Shown: one piece after another, positions 7,907 through 16,329 of the stretch
Layout of the letters: every line of letters starts with the position of its first letter
How positions within the stretch are numbered: the stretch's first letter is position 1
Assembly (NCBI RefSeq): GCF_001854405.1
Contig: NZ_CP017718.1
Location: 186,001-250,000, forward strand
DNA from: Hyphomonas sp. Mor2
GTDB lineage: Bacteria; Pseudomonadota; Alphaproteobacteria; Caulobacterales; Hyphomonadaceae
Length of the DNA stretch: 64,000 nt
Reading direction: 5' to 3'
Made by a program: the position numbers and the translations under genes
The notes under the pieces: generated by a model
The model's database searches: none
The model's input: the letters and a program-made list of their open reading frames with translations, nothing else
Told to the model about the DNA's origin: nothing

Positions 7907-8797
7907 TCAGAACGAGATCTCTGTCCCGGCCAGTTCGGGAATCTGCAATATGATCACCAGATCACGCAGTTCCTGACGAGCGGCAACATGGCTCATCGTG
8001 AAGGACACATTCGAGCCGCTCTCGGTGAGGTCCAGCAGGGTCAATCCGGCCGGGAATAACTCGCGATAGATGACGCGCTCAGACAAACCCGGTGCCAGGC
8101 GGAAGCCGATCCTCTTGGACAGGTTTGCCAGCGCTTCGCCGACCTTCTGCTTGTTGCGCGCCTCCAGTGGCGAAACACGGTTGCGCATAACGATCCAGTC
8201 GATCGGCTGGCGTGATGTGCGGGCTTTCGCCTTGCGGCATTGCCAGACCATTTCGGAATAGAAACTCGGGCGAAGGACTTCGAGGGTCTGCGGGTTCACG
8301 TCGCCGAGCAGATCAAAGTCGACAAAGGAATCATTGAGCGGCGTAATTAGCGTGTCCGCCGCCATGTGGGCAATGCGCGACAGGTAGGTGTCGCCGCCGG
8401 GCGCATCGACAATGACAATCTCGCAAACCTCTTTCAGGCGGTCGAGCGAGGTGTGGAAACGCTCTGTCTCTTCCTTCTCCGCAATATCCAGGTCCCGTTC
8501 TGAGCTGGCATCGACGCGAATAATCTCGGGCATGGGAAGCTGCGCGCCTGTCGATTGCATCCACCGCAATCTGTTTTCGAGATAACGGGTCAGAGTGCGC
8601 TGCCGGACGTCGAGATCGATGACGCCTACCTTCATGCCCATGCGCATAAGCGCGATGGCAAGATGCACTGAAACCGTCGATTTGCCGGCGCCGCCTTTTT
8701 CATTCCCTACAACAACAACCCGGCACTGTTTCTGTGCCGGGATTGAAAGCGTAAGGGTGTCGGCGGAATCGCCTAAATGTCCATGTCCGTCGGGCAT
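7907..8797 (-). CDS. mipZ: Division-plane positioning ATPase MipZ
   Basis: This ParA/MinD-type ATPase, in Caulobacter, binds ParB-parS at the poles, forms a gradient and inhibits FtsZ assembly away from midcell. The 296-residue product has the deviant Walker A GNEKGGAGKST (residues 31-41), IDLDVRQRT, Walker B VIVDAPGGD and the MipZ-specific stretches NDSFVDFDLLG and VIYRELFPAGLTLLDL. Together these separate it from ParA and MinD. It lies 26 bp behind the small gene at 8824-9279, so the pair is probably one transcript driven from the CtrA-type site at 9304. Confidence 0.95.
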   Translation of the reverse strand: MPDGHGHLGDSADTLTLSIPAQKQCRVVVVGNEKGGAGKSTVSVHLAIALMRMGMKVGVIDLDVRQRTLTRYLENRLRWMQSTGAQLPMPEIIRVDASSERDLDIAEKEETERFHTSLDRLKEVCEIVIVDAPGGDTYLSRIAHMAADTLITPLNDSFVDFDLLGDVNPQTLEVLRPSFYSEMVWQCRKAKARTSRQPIDWIVMRNRVSPLEARNKQKVGEALANLSKRIGFRLAPGLSERVIYRELFPAGLTLLDLTESGSNVSFTMSHVAARQELRDLVIILQIPELAGTEISF

Positions 8798-8823
8798 CGC
8801 CGGGGCGCCTCTTGTTTAGGTCA

Positions 8824-9279
8824 TCAAGCTGCTTGTTGTTGCGCCGGGATTTCGTCCTGGAAGCTTGGAGTGTCGCCAAAGAGAAAAGCGCCCTCGCCAC
8901 CGCTGACTTCTTCCTGCGCTGGGATGAGTGGAGCCTCGACCTCGCCTTCGAACAAGACGTCGTCGTGGTGCACGATCGCACACGGCTTGAGCGTCGTGGC
9001 CTCGACAGGGAACGGTGTTTCGCCGTGGATGAGCGCCAGTGTTTCGCGCAGATCTGACAGGTCGTCAGCGAGCGCGTTCATGTCTTTGGAAAGCTCGATC
9101 CGCTTGGCATCACAAGTCTCGGCCGATTCAAACAACCAGGCTTCTTCATCCGGCTCCAGATCAGGCGTCGCCGGATCGTATTTCAGCTCGGGTGCGACGG
9201 GCTTGACCTGGCGAGTGTAAAGCGCGGCACATGCTGCACTGAGCAGCGACTTGAAGCGGGGAAGGATGGGCTTTCTCAT
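8824..9279 (-). CDS. Hypothetical acidic protein upstream of mipZ
   Basis: I do not recognise this 151-residue protein. The N terminus is basic (MRKPILPRFK) with a short hydrophobic stretch LLSAACAALY. The rest is acidic and Pro/Glu-rich, with a helical middle segment (LSKDMNALADDLSDLRETLAL) that could form a coiled coil. It precedes mipZ by 26 bp on the same strand and begins 25 bp from a CtrA-type box, so a cell-cycle-linked role is a reasonable guess only. Confidence 0.75.
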   Translation of the reverse strand: MRKPILPRFKSLLSAACAALYTRQVKPVAPELKYDPATPDLEPDEEAWLFESAETCDAKRIELSKDMNALADDLSDLRETLALIHGETPFPVEATTLKPCAIVHHDDVLFEGEVEAPLIPAQEEVSGGEGAFLFGDTPSFQDEIPAQQQAA

Positions 9280-9303
9280 GTGTTAAAATTTCGCCCCAAA
9301 CGG

Positions 9304-9318
9304 TTAACAGGGCATTAA
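9304..9318. promoter_or_regulatory. CtrA-type box TTAA-N7-TTAA
   Basis: TTAA (9304-9307), seven bases, TTAA (9315-9318) is an exact match to the CtrA consensus, extended to GGTTAA-N7-TTAACC. It lies 25 bp upstream of the mipZ-operon start and 130 bp upstream of panC, so control of the mipZ unit is the better reading. cckA, which feeds phosphate to CtrA in related bacteria, is in this window. Confidence 0.65.
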
Positions 9319-9448
9319 CCACACGAATTTGTAACAATTCAGATGCGGGTTGCGTTTGAGGCATGCCTCTGCGCCTGAAATTGGAGCGAGAATTGTCGAG
9401 CAATTTAGTCGTAGATTGCCGCTCGCAACTGCTCTAAAGCAGGGCGCG

Positions 9449-10318
9449 ATGACTCATTCTCCCCTACGAATCCGAACCCTTTCAGAGCTGCGTCAGATAT
9501 TGGGTGACCACCGTCGCGCCGGGCGGCGCATCGGCTTTGTTCCGACCATGGGCGCCTTGCATGATGGTCACATCTCGCTCGTTGAACAGGCGCGGGAGGC
9601 GGCTGACATTACCGTGGTCAGCATTTTCGTGAACCCGACTCAGTTCGCGCCCGGCGAAGATCTAGAGACATATCCGCGGACCGAGGAAGCCGACATTGCT
9701 CGGCTGAGCACGGTTGGAACCGACATCGTATATTTGCCGACAGGCGAGGAAATGTATCCCACTGGATCGGTCACCAATGTCCGCGTCGAGGAGATGTCCG
9801 ACCTGCTCGACGGTCTCCATCGACCACACTTCTTCTACGGGGTCGCGACTGTGGTTGCGCGCCTGTTCATACACGTTCAGCCAGATGTCTCGGTTTTTGG
9901 CGAGAAAGACTATCAGCAATTGCAGATCATTCGCCGCATGGTGAGAGATCTCGGCTTTCCAATTGAAGTGATTGGCGGCGAGACGGTCCGCGATGCGGAT
10001 GGGCTGGCCCAATCCTCTCGCAATACATACCTTCAGCCGGATGAGCGGGCAAAGGCGAACACGATGAGCAGTGTCCTGCACCGCGCGGCGATGCGACTGT
10101 CACTCGGTGTTCCCGTGTCCGTCGCTTTGGGCGAAGCCCGTGCCAGGATCGCGGCTGCGGGGTTCGACACGCTCGACTATGTGAGCGCCGTTGATCCAGC
10201 GACTTTGAAAGATCTCGCAGAGGGCGCGGTAGCACCCGGATTTGAAGGCCGCGTGCTCGCGGCGGCATGGATGGGCAAGACGCGGCTGATCGACAATATG
10301 GGCTTCGCGCGCGCCTGA
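9449..10318 (+). CDS. panC: Pantothenate synthetase
   Basis: Catalyses ATP-dependent joining of pantoate and beta-alanine, the last step of pantothenate synthesis. The 289-residue product shows PTMGALHDGH (the HxGH nucleotide-binding motif), SIFVNPTQF, the pantoate-binding region and GEKDYQQL. The ATG at 9449 is chosen because AGCAGGG lies just upstream and the protein then begins at the usual distance from PTMG. A start at 9350 would add 33 residues with no family counterpart. The partner genes panB and panD are not adjacent. Confidence 0.95.
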   Translation: MTHSPLRIRTLSELRQILGDHRRAGRRIGFVPTMGALHDGHISLVEQAREAADITVVSIFVNPTQFAPGEDLETYPRTEEADIARLSTVGTDIVYLPTGEEMYPTGSVTNVRVEEMSDLLDGLHRPHFFYGVATVVARLFIHVQPDVSVFGEKDYQQLQIIRRMVRDLGFPIEVIGGETVRDADGLAQSSRNTYLQPDERAKANTMSSVLHRAAMRLSLGVPVSVALGEARARIAAAGFDTLDYVSAVDPATLKDLAEGAVAPGFEGRVLAAAWMGKTRLIDNMGFARA

Positions 10319-10405
10319 TCACAAAACCGTAGCACCGCGACGGAAGGGCTTGCCCGGACGGAATGAGTGGCGCAATTCTTTTCCCAGATTTGGAGGACTG
10401 CACGC

Positions 10406-11758
10406 ATGATCAAGACCCCTGTTCGATCGTTTCTTCTCGCCAGCCTGGCATTCGGAGCCCTGAGCGCTTGCGCCACCTCGGACATTGTGACCGAGCCGGT
10501 CATTGTCGATACGCCGCCTGTCACCGACGCAGCGCCGGAATCCGTCCTGCCCGAGGCGCCGGCGGAGCAAGGCTTCAGCGTCGAGCGAATTGAGGCGCTC
10601 GAAACGGCGATGGGCGACTTTGTCCGCGACGGTCGGGTGTATGGCATTCACTCGAGGCTCGCCCAGAAAGGTGAGATTGTCAGCGATTATTACGCCGGTG
10701 TGCGCGGTCTGGAGAGCGGTGCCCCGATTGAGCAGGACACGATTTATCGCATCTATTCGATGACCAAACCGATCACCGGTGTCGCCATGATGATGCTGTG
10801 GGAAGAGGGCAAGTTCGAACTCAGCGATCCGGTCACCAAATATGTTCCCGAATTTGAGAATCTGAAAGTCCTGGCCGGGGTCAATGAGGATGGATCTCCA
10901 ATTCTAGCGGATATGGCGCGTCCGCCGACCATGAGTGAGTTGATGAGTCACTCATCGGGATTTGCATATGGTCTCGGCGGCGACGATCCGGTGAACACAG
11001 CCTTTCGGGATCTCGAAGTTCTGGCGTCGCCGGACCTGCAGACCTTTATCGACCGCACCGCTTCCATTCCGCTCCTGTTCCAGCCCGGAGAGGCCTGGTT
11101 CTATAGCGTTGGCATGGATATCCAGGGACACATAATCGAGAAACTGTCCGGACAGACCTTCGGTGAATTCTTGCAAACCCGCCTCTTCGGCCCGCTCGGA
11201 ATGGTCGATACGGGGTTTTATGTGCCGGATGCCGATTATGATCGCTTCAGTGAGGTCTATGGGTTTGATCCCGAGACTGGTGCCTTGGTCCCGGTGCCGT
11301 TTCCGTGGGTGCAGTTTCGCCAGGAAACGATCGGGTTTGAATCCGGCGGAGGCGGCCTGGTCTCCACCATGGACGATTACAGCCGATTTGCGCAGATGCT
11401 CGTCAATCGCGGCGAACTGGACGGGGCGCGAATCCTCAAGCCGGAAACCATTGATGTGATTACGACCAATGTCATGCCGGAGGGGGCAAGTATGTACTTT
11501 GGAACGGACCCGGTGCCGGGTATCGGCATGGGTCTGACCTTCGGCACGGTGGAGGATTCGGAGATCGCATCGACCGATACGCCGAGCGGATCCTATTTCT
11601 GGGGCGGCGCAGCCGGGACCTGGTTCTGGATCGATCCTGAGAACGAGCTCTACTTCATCGGCATGGTCCAGATCTTCGACAATAACAGTCCGAGCGGCCC
11701 CTTGCAGCTGCGGGAAGCCTCCACGGCAGCCATCTATGGCGATCTCGCTGCCGAATAG
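10406..11758 (+). CDS. Beta-lactamase-family serine hydrolase, lipoprotein
   Basis: The 450-residue product starts with a lipoprotein signal (FGALSAC, Cys22), so it is probably membrane-anchored in the periplasm. It carries the class C beta-lactamase/esterase fold: catalytic SMTK (Ser118, Lys121), HSSG, a tyrosine motif YSVG in place of YxN, and a terminal WGGAAGT box. These changes fit EstB-like esterases or peptidases better than a true beta-lactamase. Start chosen at 10406 because GGAGG lies at 10392-10396 and the lipobox then falls correctly. The substrate is unknown. Confidence 0.88.
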   Translation: MIKTPVRSFLLASLAFGALSACATSDIVTEPVIVDTPPVTDAAPESVLPEAPAEQGFSVERIEALETAMGDFVRDGRVYGIHSRLAQKGEIVSDYYAGVRGLESGAPIEQDTIYRIYSMTKPITGVAMMMLWEEGKFELSDPVTKYVPEFENLKVLAGVNEDGSPILADMARPPTMSELMSHSSGFAYGLGGDDPVNTAFRDLEVLASPDLQTFIDRTASIPLLFQPGEAWFYSVGMDIQGHIIEKLSGQTFGEFLQTRLFGPLGMVDTGFYVPDADYDRFSEVYGFDPETGALVPVPFPWVQFRQETIGFESGGGGLVSTMDDYSRFAQMLVNRGELDGARILKPETIDVITTNVMPEGASMYFGTDPVPGIGMGLTFGTVEDSEIASTDTPSGSYFWGGAAGTWFWIDPENELYFIGMVQIFDNNSPSGPLQLREASTAAIYGDLAAE

Positions 11759-11791
11759 TATTGGATCACCTGCCTGACTGCGGAGGAATCA

Positions 11792-12166
11792 ATGCGTGTA
11801 AATAGCCTGGTGCCAATGTTGACCTTTGTCGATATCCGAGCGGCGATAGACTTTTACCAATCGATCGGATTTCACCTCGAAGCCACCGATGAAGCTCATT
11901 ATGGGGAAGGCAAGATTAACTGGGCTCGGATGAGCCTGGGACAGGTCACGATTATGCTCGCGATCAATGGCACGCCGGGCGAGAAGTCAGACGCACACTT
12001 TTTTCTCAATGTTGATAATGTCGATTCGTTTCATGATCGCATTGCCGACAAGGTGACCGTGATCCATGACCTTCGCGACCAGTTTTACGGCGTGCGGGAC
12101 TTCTGGTTCAAAGATCCGTTCGGGTATCATTGGGGCGCCGGTCAGGTGCTGGAAACGACCGACTAG
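11792..12166 (+). CDS. VOC-family protein (glyoxalase/bleomycin-resistance fold)
   Basis: The 124 residues follow the vicinal-oxygen-chelate pattern: VPMLTFVDIRAAIDFYQSIGF at the start, a central HFFLNVDNVD and the closing FWFKDPFGYHWG. Members bind metal or small ligands; the exact reaction cannot be read. GGAGGA at 11781 precedes the ATG. It lies 33 bp after the serine hydrolase on the same strand. Its stop codon overlaps that of the convergent DUF3297 gene inside CTAG. Confidence 0.85.
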   Translation: MRVNSLVPMLTFVDIRAAIDFYQSIGFHLEATDEAHYGEGKINWARMSLGQVTIMLAINGTPGEKSDAHFFLNVDNVDSFHDRIADKVTVIHDLRDQFYGVRDFWFKDPFGYHWGAGQVLETTD

Positions 12167-12408
12167 TCGGCCTGGTCTTCAGGCCAGGCTTCGACCTTGC
12201 CTTTGAGCTTAAGGGTCAATGGGTTGCCTTTGCGATCGACGGCCTTTCCGGCCGCGACTTTGATCCAGCCTTCGGAGATACAATACTCCTCGACATTGGT
12301 TTTCACTTCGCCATTGAAGCGAATGCCTACGCCGCGAAGCAAAAGCTCCTCATTGTAATAGGGGCTGCTAGGGTTCACGCTCAGGCGGTCGGGCATTTGA
12401 TCAGTCAT
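12163..12408 (-). CDS. DUF3297 family protein
   Basis: This small 81-residue cytosolic protein has the strongly conserved DUF3297 core: PDRLSVNP, SPYYNEELL, GVGIRFNG, VEEYCISEGWIKV and DRKGNPL. The family is widespread in proteobacteria with no established function. It converges on the VOC gene with a 4-bp overlap at the stops, and the sequence is complete. Confidence 0.9.
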   Translation of the reverse strand: MTDQMPDRLSVNPSSPYYNEELLLRGVGIRFNGEVKTNVEEYCISEGWIKVAAGKAVDRKGNPLTLKLKGKVEAWPEDQAD

Positions 12409-12451
12409 ATGCGCGCTTTAAGCCCAAGCGCGATGACTATTCAAGCGCGGA

Positions 12452-12793
12452 CTATTCAAGCAGACCGTGAAGTTTTACGGGCGCCGCATGGCGCCATGAC
12501 ATTTTCAGCGCTGAAAGTGCGGTTGTTTGGTCAATCGCTGCGAGGGCGATCGTCGTCGCGCCCTTGTCGCCCCATTTGTTCGGGACCTTAGAGAAAATGG
12601 CAGGTTCCGCGCTGATCAGCATGTCTTGCTCGTCTACGCTTAGAAAGACGTTCGCCGTCGCCTCCACCTCGAGCAAAGTTGCGATCGTCTTGCCTCGAGG
12701 GGCATCCACGCGAAAGCTGGCCCGCTCGAAGTGCGGTTTCTCTATCGCGTGCGGCAGCGATAGTGCGAGCGTACGAAACTCGTCTACGGTCAT
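12452..12793 (-). CDS. MmcQ/YjbR family protein
   Basis: The 113-residue product matches the small YjbR double-wing fold: an N-terminal helix EFRTLALSLPHAIEKPHF, the ASFRV strand, a VFLSVDEQD turn and a C-terminal SWRHAAPVKL. Members are predicted to bind nucleic acid, but the role is not established. It follows the L,D-transpeptidase gene by 3 bp and is likely cotranscribed with it. Confidence 0.85.
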   Translation of the reverse strand: MTVDEFRTLALSLPHAIEKPHFERASFRVDAPRGKTIATLLEVEATANVFLSVDEQDMLISAEPAIFSKVPNKWGDKGATTIALAAIDQTTALSALKMSWRHAAPVKLHGLLE

Positions 12794-12796
12794 TCA

Positions 12797-13390
12797 TCAA
12801 TCCTCGCTCTGCGTGCCAACAATATAGAGGAATGATCCACCTTTGATGAGGGGGATGATCCGTTCGGCCACTTCCCGTTCGAGGGCAGGGCATCCCCAGC
12901 TGCGCCCCAGTACTGCGCGATCCTGGTGCACATAATCGGCCCCATGGATAACGATCAGCCGTTTTTCAGCGAGGTCATTTTGTGGACTGAGCCCTTTCAG
13001 CTTCAGCGAGAGGCCGTGCATGCCATAATAGGTGGCGCCGGTGACAAAGGCGCCGAGCGAACTCATCTTCGACCCTTCAATATTGGAGAAGCGATCGGCC
13101 ATGCCGTCATAATCCGGATCTGACCCTCGCCCGTGCGAGACCAGGAACGCCTCAGCGCTCATGTCGGATGTGTCTATGAGGAAATAACGGGGGACATTGG
13201 AAGGCGCACGATAATCAACGACGCTGATATAGCGATCATTGCCGATCTCGCTTTCTGCGTCGGCTTTGGCGGTCAACGCCTCCCGCAGGAGATCCTCGCC
13301 GATGAGTTCGGCGGCGGGATCTGCGCATGCGAGGCCGCTGACACTATTGATCAAGACGATCGCGATGAGGCCCTTAAACGCAGAAAGCAT
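12797..13390 (-). CDS. Exported L,D-transpeptidase catalytic-domain protein
   Basis: The 197-residue product has a signal peptide ending near SGLACA and a YkuD_2-type catalytic domain. The domain shows VDYRAPSNVPRYFLID, SHGRGSD, a YGMHGLSLKL turn, VIHGADYV and the catalytic SWGCPAL. This subfamily acts on peptidoglycan stem peptides in the periplasm as transpeptidase or carboxypeptidase. The start codon lies in one arm of an inverted repeat (13383-13413), which might affect translation. Confidence 0.88.
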   Translation of the reverse strand: MLSAFKGLIAIVLINSVSGLACADPAAELIGEDLLREALTAKADAESEIGNDRYISVVDYRAPSNVPRYFLIDTSDMSAEAFLVSHGRGSDPDYDGMADRFSNIEGSKMSSLGAFVTGATYYGMHGLSLKLKGLSPQNDLAEKRLIVIHGADYVHQDRAVLGRSWGCPALEREVAERIIPLIKGGSFLYIVGTQSED

Positions 13391-13413
13391 GCCTTAGATA
13401 AAGACATGCTTTC
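13383..13413 (-). promoter_or_regulatory. Inverted repeat enclosing the transpeptidase start codon
   Basis: Nine-base arms (13383-13391 and 13405-13413) pair perfectly around a 13-base loop. In the minus-strand transcript the ATG at 13390 lies in the stem and an AAGG resembling a ribosome-binding site is in the loop. This is the geometry of a translational switch, but the stem is short. Confidence 0.4.
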
Positions 13414-13443
13414 CGGCAAAAATATGATGGATCTCGCTGGGAC

Positions 13444-14187
13444 CTAGAACACGCGAGGGCGTTCGACCTTGTCGATGTGCAGACCACATTCGGACTTGTC
13501 CTGACCGGCCCAGCGACCTGAGCGGATATCGTTCGGGTCTTCAGCCGGCTTGGTGCACGGCCAGCAGCCAATTGATGGATAGCCTTGTGCCACCAGAGGG
13601 TGACGCGGCAGCTCGCGGCGTTTGAAATAGTCCTGAACGTCTTCCTGCGTCCAGCCTGCCATCGGGTTCACCTTGAAGCGGCCATTGGCATACTCGAAAA
13701 CAGGAAGCGACATGCGCGCGCCGCCATGGAAACGCTTGCGACCGGTGATCCACGCATCGAATCCTTCAAGTGCGGGCTCAAGGGGACGGACTTTGCGCAA
13801 GGCGCAGCAAGCATCCGGGTCGGTTTTCCAAAGCGTATTTTTCGGATCTTCGATCAGGCGCTCATCTTCAGCCGGAGGGATCTCACGTACATTGGTCAGG
13901 CCCAGGCGTTCGATCAGCTCATCCTTATAGTCCAGCGTCTGCGGGAAATGCATACCGGTTTCGAGAAAGACGATGGGCAGATCCGGATCAACATCCGCGA
14001 TCAGAGCCAGCATCACCGCACTCTCAGCGCCGAAGCTCGAGACGTAGGTCAGCTCATCGCGCCATTCACGCAGGATCGAGGCCCGCAGGATTGTCTGTGC
14101 AGACGCTTCACGAAGTTCACCGTTCAAGCGCGCCAGGCGCTGTTCGACGTCCTCGTCGATCCGCAATTTGATGTCTGAATATGGCAT
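13444..14187 (-). CDS. cysH: Adenylyl-sulfate (APS)-type sulfonucleotide reductase
   Basis: Reduces activated sulfate to sulfite with thioredoxin. The 247 residues contain the SSFGAESAVML loop, the Fe-S cysteines CC at 127-128 and CxxC at 208/211 (GCWPC), and the catalytic ECGLH (Cys234). The CC plus CxxC set marks the 4Fe-4S, APS-using form. It is last in the sulfate operon, 5 bp after the DUF934 gene. ATP sulfurylase genes (cysDN) are not in the window. Confidence 0.95.
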   Translation of the reverse strand: MPYSDIKLRIDEDVEQRLARLNGELREASAQTILRASILREWRDELTYVSSFGAESAVMLALIADVDPDLPIVFLETGMHFPQTLDYKDELIERLGLTNVREIPPAEDERLIEDPKNTLWKTDPDACCALRKVRPLEPALEGFDAWITGRKRFHGGARMSLPVFEYANGRFKVNPMAGWTQEDVQDYFKRRELPRHPLVAQGYPSIGCWPCTKPAEDPNDIRSGRWAGQDKSECGLHIDKVERPRVF

Positions 14188-14192
14188 GCGCC

Positions 14193-14684
14193 CTAGACCT
14201 GTTTGTGGCGCCTCGAAAAGACCGATGGATGGCCGTCCGCGGCGGGTTGATAGAACGCTGAATACTCTTCCAGCGCTTTCACCACATTAGCTAGGTCGGC
14301 CCTCGACGTCTGATAAGCGTCAAACCCTGAACGGTTCATATAGAGAATCTGATCTCTCAGCACGTGCCCCACGGCACGCAGCTCTCCCGCATAGCCGAGA
14401 CGGCGGCGCAGGAGCTGTGCCTGGCTATAACCACGTCCGTCGACATACTTGGGAAAATCTATTTCAATCAAGGCGATACGGTCGAGAAACGGCGCCAATT
14501 CGTGCGGATCATCCGCCGGCGAAAGTCGCACGCCAATCTGTTGATTTCGAGCCAGAAGGGCGTCTGAATCTTCTATTAGCTTTGCTAAAGGGACTGTTAC
14601 GCATCCTGAAGACGGCAGGTCGCTGCCATCCTCGATGAAGCTCCACGTGTCCTCGATTTCGGCGCCATCTTTAATCAGCGGCAT
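14193..14684 (-). CDS. DUF934 family protein of the sulfite-reduction operon
   Basis: The 163-residue product has the DUF934 hallmarks: LIEIDFPKYVDGRGYSQAQL, RRRLGYAGELRAVG, VLRDQ and a C-terminal FYQPA. In proteobacteria the family almost always sits between cysI and cysH and is thought to assist sulfite reduction, without a proven mechanism. It overlaps the end of cysI by 14 bp, which indicates translational coupling. Confidence 0.92.
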   Translation of the reverse strand: MPLIKDGAEIEDTWSFIEDGSDLPSSGCVTVPLAKLIEDSDALLARNQQIGVRLSPADDPHELAPFLDRIALIEIDFPKYVDGRGYSQAQLLRRRLGYAGELRAVGHVLRDQILYMNRSGFDAYQTSRADLANVVKALEEYSAFYQPAADGHPSVFSRRHKQV

Positions 14685-16329
14685 AGATCGCCTCCTGGAA
14701 CGGTTCGACGCCTACACGTTCAACCGCATCAATAAATTTCTCGTCTGTGCTGGTCCGCAAGTCACGATAAGTGTCGACAATCGTCTTCACTGCGCCAGGG
14801 ACTTCCTCATGCCGCAGGGCCTTGCCGATAATCTGCCCGACCGCGGCTTTCTCATCGGCGCGGCCACCGAGCGAGATCTGGTAGTATTCCTCGCCTTTCC
14901 GGTCGACGCCGAGAATGCCGATATGGCCGACATGGTGGTGTCCACAGGCATTGATGCAGCCGGATATGTTGATGTGCAGCTTGCCGATATCCTGCTCATA
15001 GGCGGGATCGTCGAAGACTTTCTGGATCTCCTGACCGACCGGAATGGAGCGGGCATTGGCGAGGTTGCAATAATCCAGACCCGGGCAGACGATCATGTCG
15101 GTGATCAGGCTTTCATTTGCCGTCGCCAGTCCGGCTGCAGCGAGTTCGCGATAGACCTCGTAAAGATCGTCCAGCGCGATATGTGGCAGCACAACATTCT
15201 GCGCGTGTGTCACGCGAATATCATCAAAGCCATAGGTCTCCGCCAGGTGCGCCATAACCATCATCTGGCTATCGGTCGCATCGCCTGCGAGCCCGCCAAT
15301 CGGTTTCAGGCTGACCGTGACCGAGGTGTATCCGGCGACCTTGTGCGGGTGCAGGTTGATCTTGGCCCAATTGGCGAAGGCCGGGTCAGCTGTCTTGGCG
15401 CGCTCCAACGAATCGCTGGTCTCTGATTTGTTTTCAAAGGCTGGCGGCGCGAAATAGGCGTTGATGCGATCAATCTCCGCCTGGGGCAGGGCGATTTTCT
15501 CGCCCGCCTGTTGCGCGGCATATTCTTCTTCGACGAGGCGCGTGAACTCTTCCGGGCCAGTCTCGGTGACTAGGATCTTGATCCGGGCCTTGTACTTGTT
15601 ATCGCGTCGCCCAAAGCGGTTATAGACCCGCATGATCGCTTCGAGATAATCGAGGATCTCGGTCTCTGGCACGAATTCATTGACCATGGCCGCGATGATC
15701 GGGGTCCGGCCCTGGCCGCCGCCAACATGGACTTCGAACCCGACCACGCCGTCACGCTCACGCATGTGCAGGCCGATGTCGTGCACGCGGATCGCCGCGC
15801 GGTCATGCTCAGCGGCCGTGACCGCAATCTTGAACTTGCGCGGCAGGAAGGCGAATTCGGGGTGGAACGTGCTCCACTGGCGAATGATCTCGCACCAGGG
15901 GCGCGGGTCCATGATCTCGTCCCTGGTCGCGCCGGCAAAATGGTCAGAGGTCACATTGCGGATACAACTACCGGAGGTCTGGATGGCATGCATCTCAACC
16001 TCGGCGAGCTCTTCCAGCACGTTGGGAATGTCTTTCAGGGCCACCCAATTGTACTGGATGTTCTGACGCGTCGTCATGTGGCCATAGCCGCGATCATAGT
16101 CGCGCGCGATCTTGGCCAGCTTGCGCATGCGGGCGGCGTTCAGCTGGCCATAGGGAATGGCCACGCGCAGCATATAGGCATGCAGTTGGAGATAGACGCC
16201 ATTTTGTAGCCGCAGCGGCTTGAATTCGTCTTCCAGGATCTCGCCGGACAGACGGCGCTCCACCTGGCCGCGGAATTGATCCACGCGCTCTTTGACGATC
16301 TGCGCGTCAAATTCATCATAGCGATACAT
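14671..16329 (-). CDS. cysI: Ferredoxin/NADPH-type nitrite/sulfite reductase hemoprotein
   Basis: This siroheme and 4Fe-4S enzyme should reduce sulfite to sulfide by six electrons. The 552 residues show the substrate-binding GHMTTRQNIQ, TSGSCIRNVTSDH, and the cluster ligands in C-x5-C (Cys415, Cys421) and C-x3-C (Cys458, Cys462, in SGCINACGHH). The gene order with siroheme synthase and APS reductase makes sulfite, not nitrite, the substrate. It starts at the last base of the glutathione-transferase-like gene, another coupled junction. Confidence 0.94.
   Translation of the reverse strand: MYRYDEFDAQIVKERVDQFRGQVERRLSGEILEDEFKPLRLQNGVYLQLHAYMLRVAIPYGQLNAARMRKLAKIARDYDRGYGHMTTRQNIQYNWVALKDIPNVLEELAEVEMHAIQTSGSCIRNVTSDHFAGATRDEIMDPRPWCEIIRQWSTFHPEFAFLPRKFKIAVTAAEHDRAAIRVHDIGLHMRERDGVVGFEVHVGGGQGRTPIIAAMVNEFVPETEILDYLEAIMRVYNRFGRRDNKYKARIKILVTETGPEEFTRLVEEEYAAQQAGEKIALPQAEIDRINAYFAPPAFENKSETSDSLERAKTADPAFANWAKINLHPHKVAGYTSVTVSLKPIGGLAGDATDSQMMVMAHLAETYGFDDIRVTHAQNVVLPHIALDDLYEVYRELAAAGLATANESLITDMIVCPGLDYCNLANARSIPVGQEIQKVFDDPAYEQDIGKLHINISGCINACGHHHVGHIGILGVDRKGEEYYQISLGGRADEKAAVGQIIGKALRHEEVPGAVKTIVDTYRDLRTSTDEKFIDAVERVGVEPFQEAIYAAD

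Noticed and set aside
12130..12591. 153-codon plus-strand frame over DUF3297 and the MmcQ gene
   Set aside because: It is antisense to two recognised families.
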